From positions 1 through 15,974 of the forward strand of contig DNQP01000204.1 in assembly GCA_003500955.1 (NCBI GenBank): a stretch of 15,974 nt of DNA, written 5' to 3'. The position numbers and the translations under genes are program-made. Below are positions 5,322-15,019 of the stretch, piece after piece; position 1 is the stretch's first letter, and every line of letters begins with the position of its first letter. The DNA is from Curvibacter sp. (GTDB lineage: Bacteria; Pseudomonadota; Gammaproteobacteria; Burkholderiales; Burkholderiaceae_C). Under the pieces are notes generated by a model that worked only from the letters and a program-made list of their open reading frames with translations, searched no databases and was not told the DNA's origin.

Positions 5322-6274
5322 TGGGCTGCGTGGGCGCCGAGCTGCAGGATCAGGTGGTGGTTCAGGCGCAGCCGTACCACCGAGGCGGCGAGCGCCGCCT
5401 GGATCACGGGCCGGCCGCTGAGCGTGCGGTGCAGACGCGGCCGCGGCAGCACTTGGCCGTCCGGGCCCGTGACCACGGCCACATGGGGCAGGTTGGGCCG
5501 CTGGCTGCGGCGCATCACGATGGCCAGGGTGTTGTCCTCCAGCCTGACATAGGTGCCCGGCGGGCACAGGCCGACGGCGCGCACCAGGGCGTGGCCGATC
5601 TCGTCGTTGTAGGCGTTGGCGCCCGTCATGATGGTGCGCACGGATTCGGTGGTGCTGCGGCCTTCCCGTGACTTGCGTGGCGAGATCATGGCCGCGTAGC
5701 GGTCCACCACGCGCAGGATGCGCACCAGGCGTTTGTGCGGTGGCAACAGGCGCAGCTCGATCTTTTCGGTGTATTCGTCGTGGTGCGAGGACACGACCTC
5801 GATCCACAGCGGGTCGCTCACGCCCAGGTTGTTCGCCAGCATGAGGCCACCCTTGGGCGCGTGCAGGCGCACGACCTCGAGCTGGGGCGGTGTGAGCCGC
5901 TCGGTCTGCAGGGCCAGCTCGTCCTGCAGCTCGGTCATGGCGATGTTCATGGTCAGCGCGGCGTGCACCAGGCTGTCGCGCTCCTTGGGCTCGAGCTTGA
6001 GTTCGGCGGCAAGCAGGTGGCACAGGGTGGCGCAGACCAGGCTGTGCGAGGCGCTGTAGCCCACCGAGGAGTTGGTGGCCAGCTGGAACAGCAGGTAGAT
6101 GCCCACGTCGGCATCGCGCTGCAGCAGGGCCTGCATCCAGCGGTCGTACTGCCAGACGCGCTGCTCGAACTCCTGCACGCTCAGAGGGCTGCCCAGCAGG
6201 ATGCCCAGGCCGGACTCCAGATCCGACCACAGGCCCAGCAGGTCTTCGTATTCGTTTTCGTCTTGGACACTCAC
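5312..6274 (-). CDS. degenerate HD-GYP domain protein
   Basis: A 320-residue soluble protein whose middle (about residues 65-205) aligns by eye with HD-GYP cyclic di-GMP phosphodiesterases. The early His (SASHS, H77), the later HxP (H138), the HH pair (H164-H165) and the DRYAAMIS helix (191-198) are kept. The diagnostic HD pair with its GK (normally HDIGK) reads MNIAM (109-113), and the GYP loop is gone (HHDEYTEKIE). Metal binding should therefore be impaired, and the protein may act as a binding or regulatory version. The C-terminal ~100 residues are unassigned. GTG 6274 is used; the ribosome binding site is poor, so the start is uncertain. It lies 43 bases after the retropepsin gene and probably ends the yajQ transcript. 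Family moderately sure, loss of activity inferred. Confidence 0.8.
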   Translation of the reverse strand: MSVQDENEYEDLLGLWSDLESGLGILLGSPLSVQEFEQRVWQYDRWMQALLQRDADVGIYLLFQLATNSSVGYSASHSLVCATLCHLLAAELKLEPKERDSLVHAALTMNIAMTELQDELALQTERLTPPQLEVVRLHAPKGGLMLANNLGVSDPLWIEVVSSHHDEYTEKIELRLLPPHKRLVRILRVVDRYAAMISPRKSREGRSTTESVRTIMTGANAYNDEIGHALVRAVGLCPPGTYVRLEDNTLAIVMRRSQRPNLPHVAVVTGPDGQVLPRPRLHRTLSGRPVIQAALAASVVRLRLNHHLILQLGAHAAQTP

Positions 6275-6317
6275 GGCAGGGCGCTCAGCTTATGGTGTGA
6301 AGCATACCCGACAGGGT

Positions 6318-6968
6318 TCAGTAACGCTGTTCCAGCACCAGCTGGTCGTTGGTGCGCGTCATCTGGAAGCGGGTCAGGTAGCTGTTGCCCAGCAGGACGT
6401 AGGGCATGGGGGCCGGGGTGACCAGGGCCTCGACGTCGTAGACGTCCAGGCTGCCCAGGCGCACCGTGGAAAGCTTGACGCGCCAGCCCACCGTGACGCC
6501 GTTGGCCGTGCTGACCTGCACCGTCTGACCCGACTGGTAGCGCAGGCCGATGGCTTCGGCGTCGGTGACGCTCATCGAAACCACCGAGGCGCCGGTGTCG
6601 ACGATGAAGTTCACGGTTCGTCCGTTGATCTGCCCCTGGGTGCGGAAATGGCCGTTGCTGCCGGCGTGCAGCACGATGCGGCGACGGTCACCGGCTTCGG
6701 GGGCGCCGGGCTCGGCGCTGACCGGCCCTTCACCCAGGCGCAGGGTCTGACGCTTGCCGCCGATCTCCACCTCGGCCTGGTTGCCCTGGGCCGAGAGCAG
6801 CTTCACGCCGCGGTGCGTCTCACCGGTCGCCACACTCTTGGGCGGCGCGCCATCCACGACCAGCAGCGCCTTGCTGCCCAGGATGCCCGAGAGCACCACG
6901 GTCTGGGCCTGCGCCGTCCCCAGGGCGGCCCAGACGCAGAGCAGGAGGGGCAGGGCACGGCGCAACAT
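6318..6968 (-). CDS. retropepsin-like aspartic protease, exported
   Basis: A 216-residue protein with a Sec signal peptide (positive start, hydrophobic core to about residue 18, cleavage after AQA at 19-21), so it should act in the periplasm. Residues about 98-216 form one retropepsin-like (clan AA) lobe: the catalytic DTGAS is at 124-128 after a hydrophobic strand, and the second family signature LLGNSYL is at 192-198. Such single-lobe proteins work as dimers; substrates of the bacterial ones are mostly unknown. Residues about 22-80 form an extra beta-rich region. It starts 12 bases after the yajQ stop and is followed by the HD-GYP gene, suggesting one transcript. Confidence 0.88.
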   Translation of the reverse strand: MLRRALPLLLCVWAALGTAQAQTVVLSGILGSKALLVVDGAPPKSVATGETHRGVKLLSAQGNQAEVEIGGKRQTLRLGEGPVSAEPGAPEAGDRRRIVLHAGSNGHFRTQGQINGRTVNFIVDTGASVVSMSVTDAEAIGLRYQSGQTVQVSTANGVTVGWRVKLSTVRLGSLDVYDVEALVTPAPMPYVLLGNSYLTRFQMTRTNDQLVLEQRY

Positions 6969-6980
6969 GAAGCCGTCTCG

Positions 6981-7466
6981 TCAGTCGCGGAAGTTGTTGA
7001 AGGTCAGCGGCACGTCGGCCACTTCCTTGCGCAGCAGGGCCATCACGGCCTGCAGGTCGTCGCGCTTGGCGCCGGTGACGCGTACTTTCTCTTCCTGGAT
7101 GGCGGCCTGCACCTTGAGCTTGCTGTCCTTGACCAGGCGCTGGATCTTCTTGGCCAGCTCGGACTCGATGCCGTTGCGCACCTTGACGAGCTTCTTGACC
7201 TTGTCGCCGCCGATCTTCTGCAGGTCCCCGATGTCGAGGAAACGCACGTCGACCGACTGCTTGGTCAGCTTGTTGCGCAGCACGTCCAGGATCTGCTCGA
7301 TCTGGAAGTCGGCATCACCGATCACGGTGATCTCCTGGTCCTTGATCTCGATGCTGGCCGAGGTGCCCTTGAAATCGAAACGGGTGGCGATTTCCTTGGC
7401 GGCGTTGTCCACGCCGTTTTTGACCTTGACCATGTCGGCTTCGCAGACGGTGTCGAAAGAGGGCAT
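6981..7466 (-). CDS. yajQ: YajQ family nucleotide-binding protein
   Basis: A 161-residue cytoplasmic protein of the YajQ (UPF0234) family, made of two ferredoxin-like domains. Recognisable runs are [11 protein letters not shown] at the start, [39 protein letters not shown] and the terminal PLTFNNFRD. Length and both ends match the family. Family members bind nucleotides or RNA, and one from Xanthomonas was reported as a cyclic di-GMP receptor acting with a transcription factor; that role is not shown here. The start is ATG 7466; the longer open frame upstream is the antisense of murB. It is divergent from murB with 43 bases between starts and leads a leftward group with the protease and the HD-GYP protein. 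Confidence 0.96.
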   Translation of the reverse strand: MPSFDTVCEADMVKVKNGVDNAAKEIATRFDFKGTSASIEIKDQEITVIGDADFQIEQILDVLRNKLTKQSVDVRFLDIGDLQKIGGDKVKKLVKVRNGIESELAKKIQRLVKDSKLKVQAAIQEEKVRVTGAKRDDLQAVMALLRKEVADVPLTFNNFRD

Positions 7467-7509
7467 AGGTGTTCGTAGCTGGGAGGATGCAAATGAGAGA
7501 ATCAGGGCG

Positions 7510-8559
7510 ATGTTAGTCGAGAAAAACGTCCCGCTCCAGCCGTACAACACCTTCCGCATCGTGGCCCGGGCCCAGACCCTGGTGCGTGTGTTGCGCGAGG
7601 CCGACGTACAGGCACTGCTGGCCGACCCCGAGCTCGGGCTGGCGCCGAAATTCGTGCTCGGCGGCGGCAGCAACATCGTGCTGACCGGCGATGTCAAGGC
7701 CGTGGTGCTCAAGGTCGAGATCATGGGCCGACGGCTGGTGGCGGAAACCGACAAGGCCTGGATCGTCGAGTTCGGCGCCGGCGAGAACTGGCACGAGGCC
7801 GTGGGCTGGACGCTGGAACAAGGTTGGCCCGGGCTGGAGAACATGGCCCTGATCCCCGGCACCGTCGGTGCAGCGCCCGTGCAGAACATCGGGGCTTACG
7901 GTGTGGAGCTGCAGGACCGCTTCGAGTCGCTGGACGCCATCGACCTGCAGACCGGCCGGGCCTTCACGCTGGAGGCGGCGCAGTGCGGCTTCGGCTACCG
8001 CGACTCGGTATTCAAGCACGCCGCGGGACCGCAGGGCCTGGGCCTGGCGGGCCGGGCCCTGATCACCCGCGTGCGCCTGCGCCTGCCCAAGACCTGGAAG
8101 CCCGAGCTGGGCTATCTGGACCTGCAGCGCAAGCAGGCCGAGACCGGCGTGGCCCAGCCCACGGCTCGGCAGATCTACGACTGGGTCTGCGATATTCGGC
8201 GCGCCAAGCTGCCCGATCCGGCCGTGATCGGCAACGCGGGCAGCTTCTTCAAGAACCCCACGGTCACGCCCGAGCAGTGCGCCGACATCATCGCGCGCGA
8301 ACCCAAGATCGTGCATTACCTGCTGGACGACGGCACGGTCAAGCTGGCCGCGGGCTGGCTGATCGACGCCTGCGGCTGGAAGGGCAAGTCCATCGGACAG
8401 GCCGGGGTCTACGAGAAGCAGGCCCTGGTGCTGGTCAACCGCGGCGGCGGAGAAAACGGAGCCACGGGCGGCGAGGTCATGACCCTGGCCAAGGCGATCC
8501 AGACCAGCGTGTACGAACGCTTCGGCATCCTCCTCGAACCCGAGCCCGTGGTGATCTGA
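7510..8559 (+). CDS. murB: UDP-N-acetylenolpyruvoylglucosamine reductase MurB
   Basis: FAD enzyme that uses NADPH to reduce the enolpyruvyl group to the lactyl ether of UDP-MurNAc, the second committed step of peptidoglycan precursor synthesis in the cytoplasm. It is a 349-residue type I (E. coli-like) form. The FAD-binding stretch [13 protein letters not shown] is at 49-61, [17 protein letters not shown] at 115-131, the catalytic Arg in YRDS (R164), the proton-donor Ser in NAGSFFKNP (S245) and the catalytic Glu near the end (E343). ATG 7510 has AGGG just upstream; the open frame further left is the shadow of yajQ and the protease. It converges on the DUF2325 gene with 13 bases between stops. 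Confidence 0.97.
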   Translation: MLVEKNVPLQPYNTFRIVARAQTLVRVLREADVQALLADPELGLAPKFVLGGGSNIVLTGDVKAVVLKVEIMGRRLVAETDKAWIVEFGAGENWHEAVGWTLEQGWPGLENMALIPGTVGAAPVQNIGAYGVELQDRFESLDAIDLQTGRAFTLEAAQCGFGYRDSVFKHAAGPQGLGLAGRALITRVRLRLPKTWKPELGYLDLQRKQAETGVAQPTARQIYDWVCDIRRAKLPDPAVIGNAGSFFKNPTVTPEQCADIIAREPKIVHYLLDDGTVKLAAGWLIDACGWKGKSIGQAGVYEKQALVLVNRGGGENGATGGEVMTLAKAIQTSVYERFGILLEPEPVVI

Positions 8560-8572
8560 GCGCTGTTGGCCC

Positions 8573-9820
8573 TCAGGCGGCAGGTGTCGGCGCCGAGGTC
8601 GAGACGATGTCCTCCAGCGCCCGTTCCAGCGCAGCCCGGCTGGGCGTCTCGACAAAGACGCAGGGCTTGCCGGTGCGCTTGCAATGGTCTTTCACGCGCC
8701 AGTAGGCGTTGTGGCTGATGCAGCCGCTCTGGCAGATCACGAGGTCGGCCGCGGCCAGCGTGGCGTCGAGCTGGCTGCTGTTGTCCTCGGTCCCCCCGTC
8801 GTGGTGCAGGAAGCGTGCACCGCGGTGTTCGATCACCTGGCGATAGATCGGTACGCTGGCCGTGCGTCCACCGACGCAGAGCACCGCACGGTGGTCCAGC
8901 CGCGGCGCTTCACTGGCGCCTTCCGTGACCTGGGGCCTTGGCATCTCGTCCAGCCGCTGCTGCAGGGCTTCGGCGCGTTCGCGCTGGGCCTGGGCTTCCT
9001 GGCGGGCCTGCTGCAGCTGGCGTTGCAGGGTCTGCAGGCCTTCCAGCAACTGGCGGTTCTGCTGGCTCAGGGCCAGGCGCGCCGGCAGGTCCGGTGCGCA
9101 GGTCTGGAGCTGATCCATTTGCTCCTGCAGTTGCATCTGCCGGGTCTGGGACTGGACCAGGTCGGCCCGCAGACGCAGGGCCAGGGCCTGCTGTTCTTCC
9201 AGCCGGGCGCTGAACTGCCGGGCCTGCTGCTGGCAGCGCCCCTGGGCCTTGGCCAGCTCGCGGCTCAGGATGGCGTTCTCCTCATGCAGGGCATCCATGC
9301 GCGTCAGGTCGGCGCGGCAGGCCATGCCCACCTGGTGCTGCAGCATGTGCACCTCGCCCAGGATGCGGTGCTCCAGTACCGCGTCGCAGCGCGGGTGGGT
9401 CAGTGCGGCCCAGAGGGCGCCGGCCCAGTCGGCGCTGGCACGGCAGTCGTCCCACCAGTGGCCCAGGGCTTCGGTGGATTTGAGCTGCCGGGCGGCCTTG
9501 AGGACCAGTACATAGCGGGCTTCAAGTTCCTTCTGCACGGCCTCGGACAGGGGGGAGCGGTGCCGGCACTCGGTCACGGCGATGCAGTGGACCTCGTAAT
9601 CGTTGTGCTGCTGCATGCCGCCCAGCGTCTTGTCGGCCAGCCGGCGCAGCTGGGGCAGGGGTAGGCAGACCCCGATGACCGGGCAGTAGGCATGGCCGTC
9701 GAGTTCCCAGAGCCGGCGCCGGCGCGAGCCGCTGGCGCGCGCGGGTGCTGGTGCCTTGGGCGCGGTTTCGGGGGCCTGCGCATAGGGCATGGCGGCAGGA
9801 CTGCGTTGCTGCTGACACAT
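8573..9820 (-). CDS. coiled-coil DUF2325 domain protein
   Basis: A 415-residue soluble protein. The C-terminal DUF2325 domain (about residues 311-391) is clear: AVLCVGGRTASVPIYRQ, HHDGG (339-343), CQSGCISHNAYW (363-374) and GKPCVFV. Its function is unknown; the fold looks Rossmann-like, with conserved Cys and His that could bind metal. Residues about 175-292 are a long Gln/Arg/Leu-rich coiled coil. The N-terminal 40 residues are low in complexity, and residues 40-170 hold scattered Cys and His. The start is ATG 9820: it comes ten bases after the upstream stop with GAGGG between, while the longer frame overlaps the preceding gene. Co-transcribed with the 107-residue gene behind a Fur-box promoter, so it is probably induced by iron starvation. 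Confidence 0.88.
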   Translation of the reverse strand: MCQQQRSPAAMPYAQAPETAPKAPAPARASGSRRRRLWELDGHAYCPVIGVCLPLPQLRRLADKTLGGMQQHNDYEVHCIAVTECRHRSPLSEAVQKELEARYVLVLKAARQLKSTEALGHWWDDCRASADWAGALWAALTHPRCDAVLEHRILGEVHMLQHQVGMACRADLTRMDALHEENAILSRELAKAQGRCQQQARQFSARLEEQQALALRLRADLVQSQTRQMQLQEQMDQLQTCAPDLPARLALSQQNRQLLEGLQTLQRQLQQARQEAQAQRERAEALQQRLDEMPRPQVTEGASEAPRLDHRAVLCVGGRTASVPIYRQVIEHRGARFLHHDGGTEDNSSQLDATLAAADLVICQSGCISHNAYWRVKDHCKRTGKPCVFVETPSRAALERALEDIVSTSAPTPAA

Positions 9821-9830
9821 GTCGAGGCCC

Positions 9831-10154
9831 TCAGTGCAGCAGGCTGCCGCCGGTCCGGGTGGCCAGGGGATCGGTCGGACGGGTGACGACCGAGGCATCG
9901 CCCGCCGATTCGGAGACCAGCACCCAGCGCTCGTGCGCGCGGGCCATGACCTGGCGCAGCCCCGGGCTGGCGTGGGGATGGTGCTTGAGGAAGAAGAGGT
10001 TGGAGACGATCTTGCGTGCCATGAGCGTGCGCTGGCGCCCCGTGGGCAGGCTGCCGTCCTGGGCCGGGGCGGCCCAGCAGGTCATCAGGGCGAAGGTGCC
10101 GGCCACCAGGGCTTCCAGGCAGGGCGGGTTCAGGTCGTCGTCGGTGCAGGACAT
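9831..10154 (-). CDS. unknown 107-residue protein, first gene of Fur-box unit
   Basis: Family not recognised. The protein is small and soluble, with no clear signal peptide. A Cys lies at residue 3 and others at 12 and 26. The middle (about 48-75) has a basic helix and the run FFLKHHPHASPGL, with two adjacent His. ATG 10154 has GGAG nine bases upstream. It is separated by ten bases from the DUF2325 gene and they should form one transcript. The promoter ahead of it overlaps a strong Fur box, so the pair is expected to be repressed when iron is plentiful. A role in iron stress is inferred from regulation only. Confidence 0.75.
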   Translation of the reverse strand: MSCTDDDLNPPCLEALVAGTFALMTCWAAPAQDGSLPTGRQRTLMARKIVSNLFFLKHHPHASPGLRQVMARAHERWVLVSESAGDASVVTRPTDPLATRTGGSLLH

Positions 10155-10193
10155 GGAAGGCTCCGTTCAGCATGGCGAGATGCCATGGAACGG

Positions 10194-10222
10194 ATTGTAA
10201 TGAGAATTATTATCATTACAAT
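10194..10222 (-). promoter_or_regulatory. Fur box overlapping a sigma-70 promoter
   Basis: ATTGTAATGA (10194-10203) and TCATTACAAT (10213-10222) are exact inverted repeats around a nine-base AT-rich centre. The centre AATGAGAATTATTATCATT is very close to the 19-base Fur consensus. On the minus strand the same arms supply a -35 (TTGTAA) and a -10 (TACAAT) separated by 16 bases, so bound Fur would cover the promoter of the 107-residue/DUF2325 genes. Confidence 0.88.
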
Positions 10223-10261
10223 CAATCCGGCACGGGTTTCGGGGTTATGAGGCCGGAAAAG

Positions 10262-10288
10262 CAAAAGCCCGCACGAGGCGGGCTTTTG
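10262..10288 (-). terminator. rho-independent terminator of rpmB-rpmG
   Basis: Perfect 11-pair stem (CAAAAGCCCGC / GCGGGCTTTTG) with a five-base loop, 18 bases beyond the rpmG stop. On the minus strand it ends in a T-rich tail. The A and T flanks are symmetrical, so it could also work on the plus strand. Confidence 0.85.
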
Positions 10289-10306
10289 TTCAAGTACCGG
10301 GCTGAA

Positions 10307-10477
10307 TCACTTCAGCTTGGTTTCCTTGTATTCCACATGCTTGCGAGCCTTGGGATCAAACTTCATGATCGCCATCTTCTCGGGCATGGTCTTCTTGTTC
10401 TTGCTGGTCGTGTAGAAGTGACCGGTGCCGGCCGTGGACTCCAGCTTGATCTTTTCGCGTCCGCCTTTGGTAGCCAT
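10307..10477 (-). CDS. rpmG: 50S ribosomal protein L33
   Basis: A 56-residue basic protein of the large ribosomal subunit, the normal length for L33. The sequence runs from [15 protein letters not shown] through [11 protein letters not shown] to [10 protein letters not shown]. The zinc-binding CxxC pairs found in some L33 forms are absent, so this is the Cys-free type, as in E. coli. It follows rpmB by 12 bases in the usual rpmB-rpmG order and is closed by the terminator at 10262-10288. Confidence 0.98.
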   Translation of the reverse strand: MATKGGREKIKLESTAGTGHFYTTSKNKKTMPEKMAIMKFDPKARKHVEYKETKLK

Positions 10478-10489
10478 GGTGCTTACTCC

Positions 10490-10723
10490 TTATGCCTGGC
10501 CACGTGCGCGCAGGTCGGCGAGCACGGAGTCGATGCCATTCTTGTCGATCAGACGCAGGGCGGCGCTGGAAACGCGCAGACGGACCCAGCGGTTCTCGGA
10601 CTCGACCCAGAAACGACGGTATTGCAGGTTCGGCAGGAACCGGCGCTTGGTTTTGTTGTTGGCGTGGGAAACGTTGTTCCCGACCATCGGGCCCTTGCCC
10701 GTGACGTCACATACGCGTGCCAT
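10490..10723 (-). CDS. rpmB: 50S ribosomal protein L28
   Basis: A 77-residue basic protein of the large ribosomal subunit. The start [23 protein letters not shown] and the following [11 protein letters not shown] are typical of L28. The ATG at 10723 has GAGG just upstream on the minus strand (CCTC in reverse), six bases or fewer away, and the length is standard. The longer frame upstream has no homology. It heads the rpmB-rpmG operon and is driven from the TATAAT promoter in the gap to trxB. Confidence 0.98.
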   Translation of the reverse strand: MARVCDVTGKGPMVGNNVSHANNKTKRRFLPNLQYRRFWVESENRWVRLRVSSAALRLIDKNGIDSVLADLRARGQA

Positions 10724-10830
10724 GAGGACACTTCGCTTTCTTAAAACGGCGGTCACTGACGTGAGCGCCTCACCTCGCCAGTAGGGTGGCGGTAACCCAT
10801 GGAATGCCGGGAGATCCAGCAAAGCCCGCA

Positions 10831-10836
10831 ATTATA
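10831..10836 (-). promoter_or_regulatory. -10 element of the rpmB-rpmG promoter
   Basis: A perfect TATAAT on the minus strand, followed by the GC-rich stretch TGCGGGC, as usual in stringently controlled ribosomal promoters. The -35 is poor (GGACC region about 17 bases upstream). It leaves a leader of about 100 bases before rpmB. Confidence 0.65.
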
Positions 10837-10857
10837 GCCAAATTCCCGGGGGCGGTC

Positions 10858-11955
<1,098 letters not shown>

Positions 11956-11957
11956 CT

Positions 11958-12635
11958 ATGTCAATGTTGACCAATCAGGATTTGTTGCGCCGGGTTCCAC
12001 TGTTTTCGATGCTGTCGGACGAACAGCTGCACGCACTGGCCGGCGCGGTGGTCAAACGACGCGTCAAGCGCGGCGAGCGCATCGTGCAGCAGGGCGAGAA
12101 ATCCGATGCGCTGTCCATCATCCTGTCGGGCCGTGCGCGCGTGCTCATGACCGACAGCAGCAACGGTCGCGAGGTCATCCTGGCCACGTTGCAGTCGGGT
12201 GACTACTTCGGCGAGATGAGCCTGATTGACAACGACGTGCATTCGGCCTCGGTCGAGGCCGAGACCCAGACCGACGTGCTCGAACTGGGCCGCACCGAGT
12301 TCCTGCGCAGCCTGGCCGAGAGCGCCCCCATGGCCTACGGCATCATGCGCGGCCTGGTGCAGCGCCTGCGCCATGCGGACCGCAAGATCGGCTCGCTGGC
12401 CCTCATGAGCGTCTACGGTCGCGTGGCCAATGTGCTGCTCGATACGGCCAAAGCTGCACCGGCCGGCGACATGATCATCCGCGAGAAGCTCTCGCGCCAG
12501 GACATCGCGAAGATGGTGGGCGCCTCGCGCGAGATGGTCAGCCGCGTGATGAAGGATTTCGAAGAGCAGGGTTTCGTGACCCCACTCGAAGGCGGCGCCA
12601 TGCACGTCAAGGAACGCCGCTCCAAGCCGCGCTGA
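11958..12635 (+). CDS. Crp/Fnr family transcription regulator
   Basis: A 225-residue protein with a cyclic-nucleotide-binding beta-barrel (about 14-125), a dimer helix (about 126-150) and a winged helix-turn-helix (about 155-220), with recognition region LSRQDIAKMVGASREMVSRVMK at 178-199. It contains no cysteine, so it cannot hold the Fnr iron-sulfur cluster. In the binding pocket, GEMSLIDNDVHSA (85-97) has His 95 where cAMP-binding Crp has the phosphate-binding Arg, so the ligand may not be cAMP. ATG 11958 is used; ATG 11964 is also possible and no clear ribosome binding site decides. It precedes ftsK by 33 bases, perhaps in one transcript. Family certain; ligand and targets unknown. Confidence 0.93.
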   Translation: MSMLTNQDLLRRVPLFSMLSDEQLHALAGAVVKRRVKRGERIVQQGEKSDALSIILSGRARVLMTDSSNGREVILATLQSGDYFGEMSLIDNDVHSASVEAETQTDVLELGRTEFLRSLAESAPMAYGIMRGLVQRLRHADRKIGSLALMSVYGRVANVLLDTAKAAPAGDMIIREKLSRQDIAKMVGASREMVSRVMKDFEEQGFVTPLEGGAMHVKERRSKPR

Positions 12636-12668
12636 GGCGGCAGCCCCTCGCGGGCCTGACTCCCCTAC

Positions 12669-15014
12669 ATGACCTACCGACTCCACACGCTCCATTCCGA
12701 CGACTCCGGCGCTGCGGCGCCCGCACGCAGCGGCCGCAGCCGCCTGGCCGGCGAAGTGCTGCTCTTCATCAGCCTCGTGCTGCTGGCCTACTGGCTGCTG
12801 GCCCTGTTCAGCCATACCCTGCTCGATCCGGCCTGGTCCACTTCGGGCGATGGCGGTCCGGTGCGCAACCGCGGCGGCCAGCTCGGCGCCTGGATCGCCG
12901 ACGCGAGCTACTACCTCTTCGGCTTCTCGGTCTGGTGGTGCTTTGCCGCCGCCGTGCGCAGCTGGCTGGCGGCCCTGGCACGCTGGCTGCGTGGCCCCGA
13001 GCTGGTCGATGAAGGCGCGCCGCGCCCCTCGCGTCTGGCGCGCTTCGTGGCGAGCCGCTGGAGCTTCTGGATCGGGCTGGCCCTGCTGATGCTGGCCAGC
13101 ACGGCCATCGAATGGTCGCGTTTCTACAGCCTGGAGCCACATCTGCCAGGGCACGCCGGTGGCGTGCTGGGCTACTGGATCGGCCCGCTCGCGGCGCGCT
13201 GGCTCGGGGTGACGGGCTCGGCCCTGCTGGCCATCGGCCTGTGGGTGCTGGCCGTGGCGCTGGTGTTCCGCTTTTCCTGGGGGCACGTGGCCGAGCGCAT
13301 CGGCGCCGGTGTGCAGGATTTCATCGCCTCGCGCCGGGCGCGCCGCGAGCTCGCGCAGGATCTGGCCCTGGGCCAGCAGGCCGCGCGCGAGCGCGAGGAG
13401 GGAGTGCTGGAGGAGCGCGAGGAGATCATCGAGCACCATGCGCCGCCGGTCCTGATCGAGCCCGTGCTGGCCGAGGTGCCGCAGAGCACGCGCGTGGCCA
13501 AGGAACGGCAGAAGCCCCTGTTCGCCGACCTGCCCGATTCCAAGCTGCCGCAGGTCGATCTGCTCGACGGCGCCCAGGGCCGGCAGGAGAGTGTGTCGCC
13601 CGAGACGCTGGAGATGACCAGCCGCCTGATCGAGAAGAAGCTCAAGGATTTCGGCGTCGAGGTGCGTGTGGTGCTGGCCCAGCCCGGCCCGGTGATCACG
13701 CGTTACGAGATCGAGCCGGCCACAGGTGTCAAGGGTTCGCAGATCGTGGGTCTGGCCAAGGATCTCGCGCGCAGCCTGAGCCTGGTGTCCATCCGCGTGG
13801 TCGAGACCATCCCGGGCAAGAACTACATGGCGCTGGAGCTGCCCAACGCCAAGCGCCAGTCCATCCGCCTGTCCGAAATCCTGGGGTCGCAGGTCTACAA
13901 CGAGGCCAAGTCCATGCTGACCATGGGCCTGGGCAAGGACATCGTGGGCAATCCCATCGTGGCCGACCTGGCCAAGATGCCACACGTGCTGGTGGCCGGT
14001 ACCACGGGCTCGGGCAAGTCGGTCGGGATCAATGCCATGATCCTGTCCCTGCTCTACAAGGCCGAGGCGCGCGATGTGCGCCTGCTCATGATCGACCCCA
14101 AGATGCTGGAGATGTCGGTCTACGAGGGTATCCCGCACCTGCTCGCGCCCGTCGTCACCGATATGAAGCAGGCCGCGCATGGCCTGAACTGGTGCGTGGC
14201 CGAGATGGAGCGCCGCTACAAGCTCATGAGCAAGCTGGGTGTGCGCAACCTGGCCGGCTACAACCACAAGATCGACGAAGCCAAGGCCAAGGAGCAGTTC
14301 GTCTACAACCCCTTCAGCCTCACCCCCGAATCGCCCGAGCCGCTGGACCGCCTGCCGCACATCGTGGTCATCATCGACGAGCTGGCCGACCTGATGATGG
14401 TCGTGGGCAAGAAGATCGAGGAGCTGATTGCGCGTCTGGCACAGAAGGCGCGCGCGGCCGGCATCCACCTGATCCTGGCCACCCAGCGTCCCAGCGTGGA
14501 CGTGATCACTGGCCTGATCAAGGCCAACATCCCCACGCGCATCGCCTTCCAGGTCAGCAGCAAGATCGACAGCCGCACCATCCTCGACCAGATGGGCGCC
14601 GAGGCCCTGCTGGGCATGGGCGACATGCTCTACATGGCCAGCGGTACGGGCCTGCCCATCCGCGTACACGGCGCCTTTGTCAGTGATGACGAGGTGCACC
14701 GCGTCGTGAGCTATCTCAAGAGCCAGGGCGAGCCCGATTACATCGAGGGCGTGCTCGAAGGCGGTACCGTCGACGGCGAGGACGGCCCGCTGGGCGAAGG
14801 TGGCCCCAGCGGCGAGAAGGACCCGATGTACGACCAGGCCGTGGAGGTCGTGCTCAAGCACCGCAAGGCCAGCATCTCGCTGGTGCAGCGCCATCTGAAA
14901 ATTGGCTACAACCGCGCTGCGCGCCTGGTGGAAGACATGGAGAAGGCCGGCCTGGTCAGCGCCATGAGCACCAATGGCCAGCGCGACATCCTGGTGCCCG
15001 CACGCGCCGAGTGA
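12669..15014 (+). CDS. ftsK: DNA translocase FtsK
   Basis: A 781-residue division-septum protein that pumps DNA toward dif and activates XerCD to resolve chromosome dimers. The N-terminal part has about four membrane helices (about 28-48, 80-100, 131-148, 180-200). A short charged linker (about 205-300) follows, much shorter than in E. coli. The motor has Walker A GTTGSGKS (444-451), Walker [11 protein letters not shown] (566-575) and the conserved [19 protein letters not shown] region (604-622). The C-terminal gamma winged helix (about 718-781), which reads KOPS sequences, is complete. No clear ribosome binding site precedes ATG 12669. It ends where lolA begins, the usual ftsK-lolA order. 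Confidence 0.97.
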   Translation: MTYRLHTLHSDDSGAAAPARSGRSRLAGEVLLFISLVLLAYWLLALFSHTLLDPAWSTSGDGGPVRNRGGQLGAWIADASYYLFGFSVWWCFAAAVRSWLAALARWLRGPELVDEGAPRPSRLARFVASRWSFWIGLALLMLASTAIEWSRFYSLEPHLPGHAGGVLGYWIGPLAARWLGVTGSALLAIGLWVLAVALVFRFSWGHVAERIGAGVQDFIASRRARRELAQDLALGQQAAREREEGVLEEREEIIEHHAPPVLIEPVLAEVPQSTRVAKERQKPLFADLPDSKLPQVDLLDGAQGRQESVSPETLEMTSRLIEKKLKDFGVEVRVVLAQPGPVITRYEIEPATGVKGSQIVGLAKDLARSLSLVSIRVVETIPGKNYMALELPNAKRQSIRLSEILGSQVYNEAKSMLTMGLGKDIVGNPIVADLAKMPHVLVAGTTGSGKSVGINAMILSLLYKAEARDVRLLMIDPKMLEMSVYEGIPHLLAPVVTDMKQAAHGLNWCVAEMERRYKLMSKLGVRNLAGYNHKIDEAKAKEQFVYNPFSLTPESPEPLDRLPHIVVIIDELADLMMVVGKKIEELIARLAQKARAAGIHLILATQRPSVDVITGLIKANIPTRIAFQVSSKIDSRTILDQMGAEALLGMGDMLYMASGTGLPIRVHGAFVSDDEVHRVVSYLKSQGEPDYIEGVLEGGTVDGEDGPLGEGGPSGEKDPMYDQAVEVVLKHRKASISLVQRHLKIGYNRAARLVEDMEKAGLVSAMSTNGQRDILVPARAE

Positions 15015-15019
15015 TTTTC

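Noticed and set aside
4105..5421. A 438-codon plus-strand frame across the cyclase and plsY
   Set aside because: Out-of-frame shadow of two recognised genes; its sequence is Arg, Ala, Pro and Ser repeats.
4842..6230. A 462-codon minus-strand frame
   Set aside because: Overlaps plsY and the HD-GYP gene in another frame and is Pro/Arg/Ala-rich without a domain.
11961..14894. A 977-codon open frame on the minus strand
   Set aside because: It lies antisense to the crp-like gene and ftsK, both of which are certain. The translation is a His/Gln/Asp/Ala-rich shadow caused by GC-rich codon use, with no domain.
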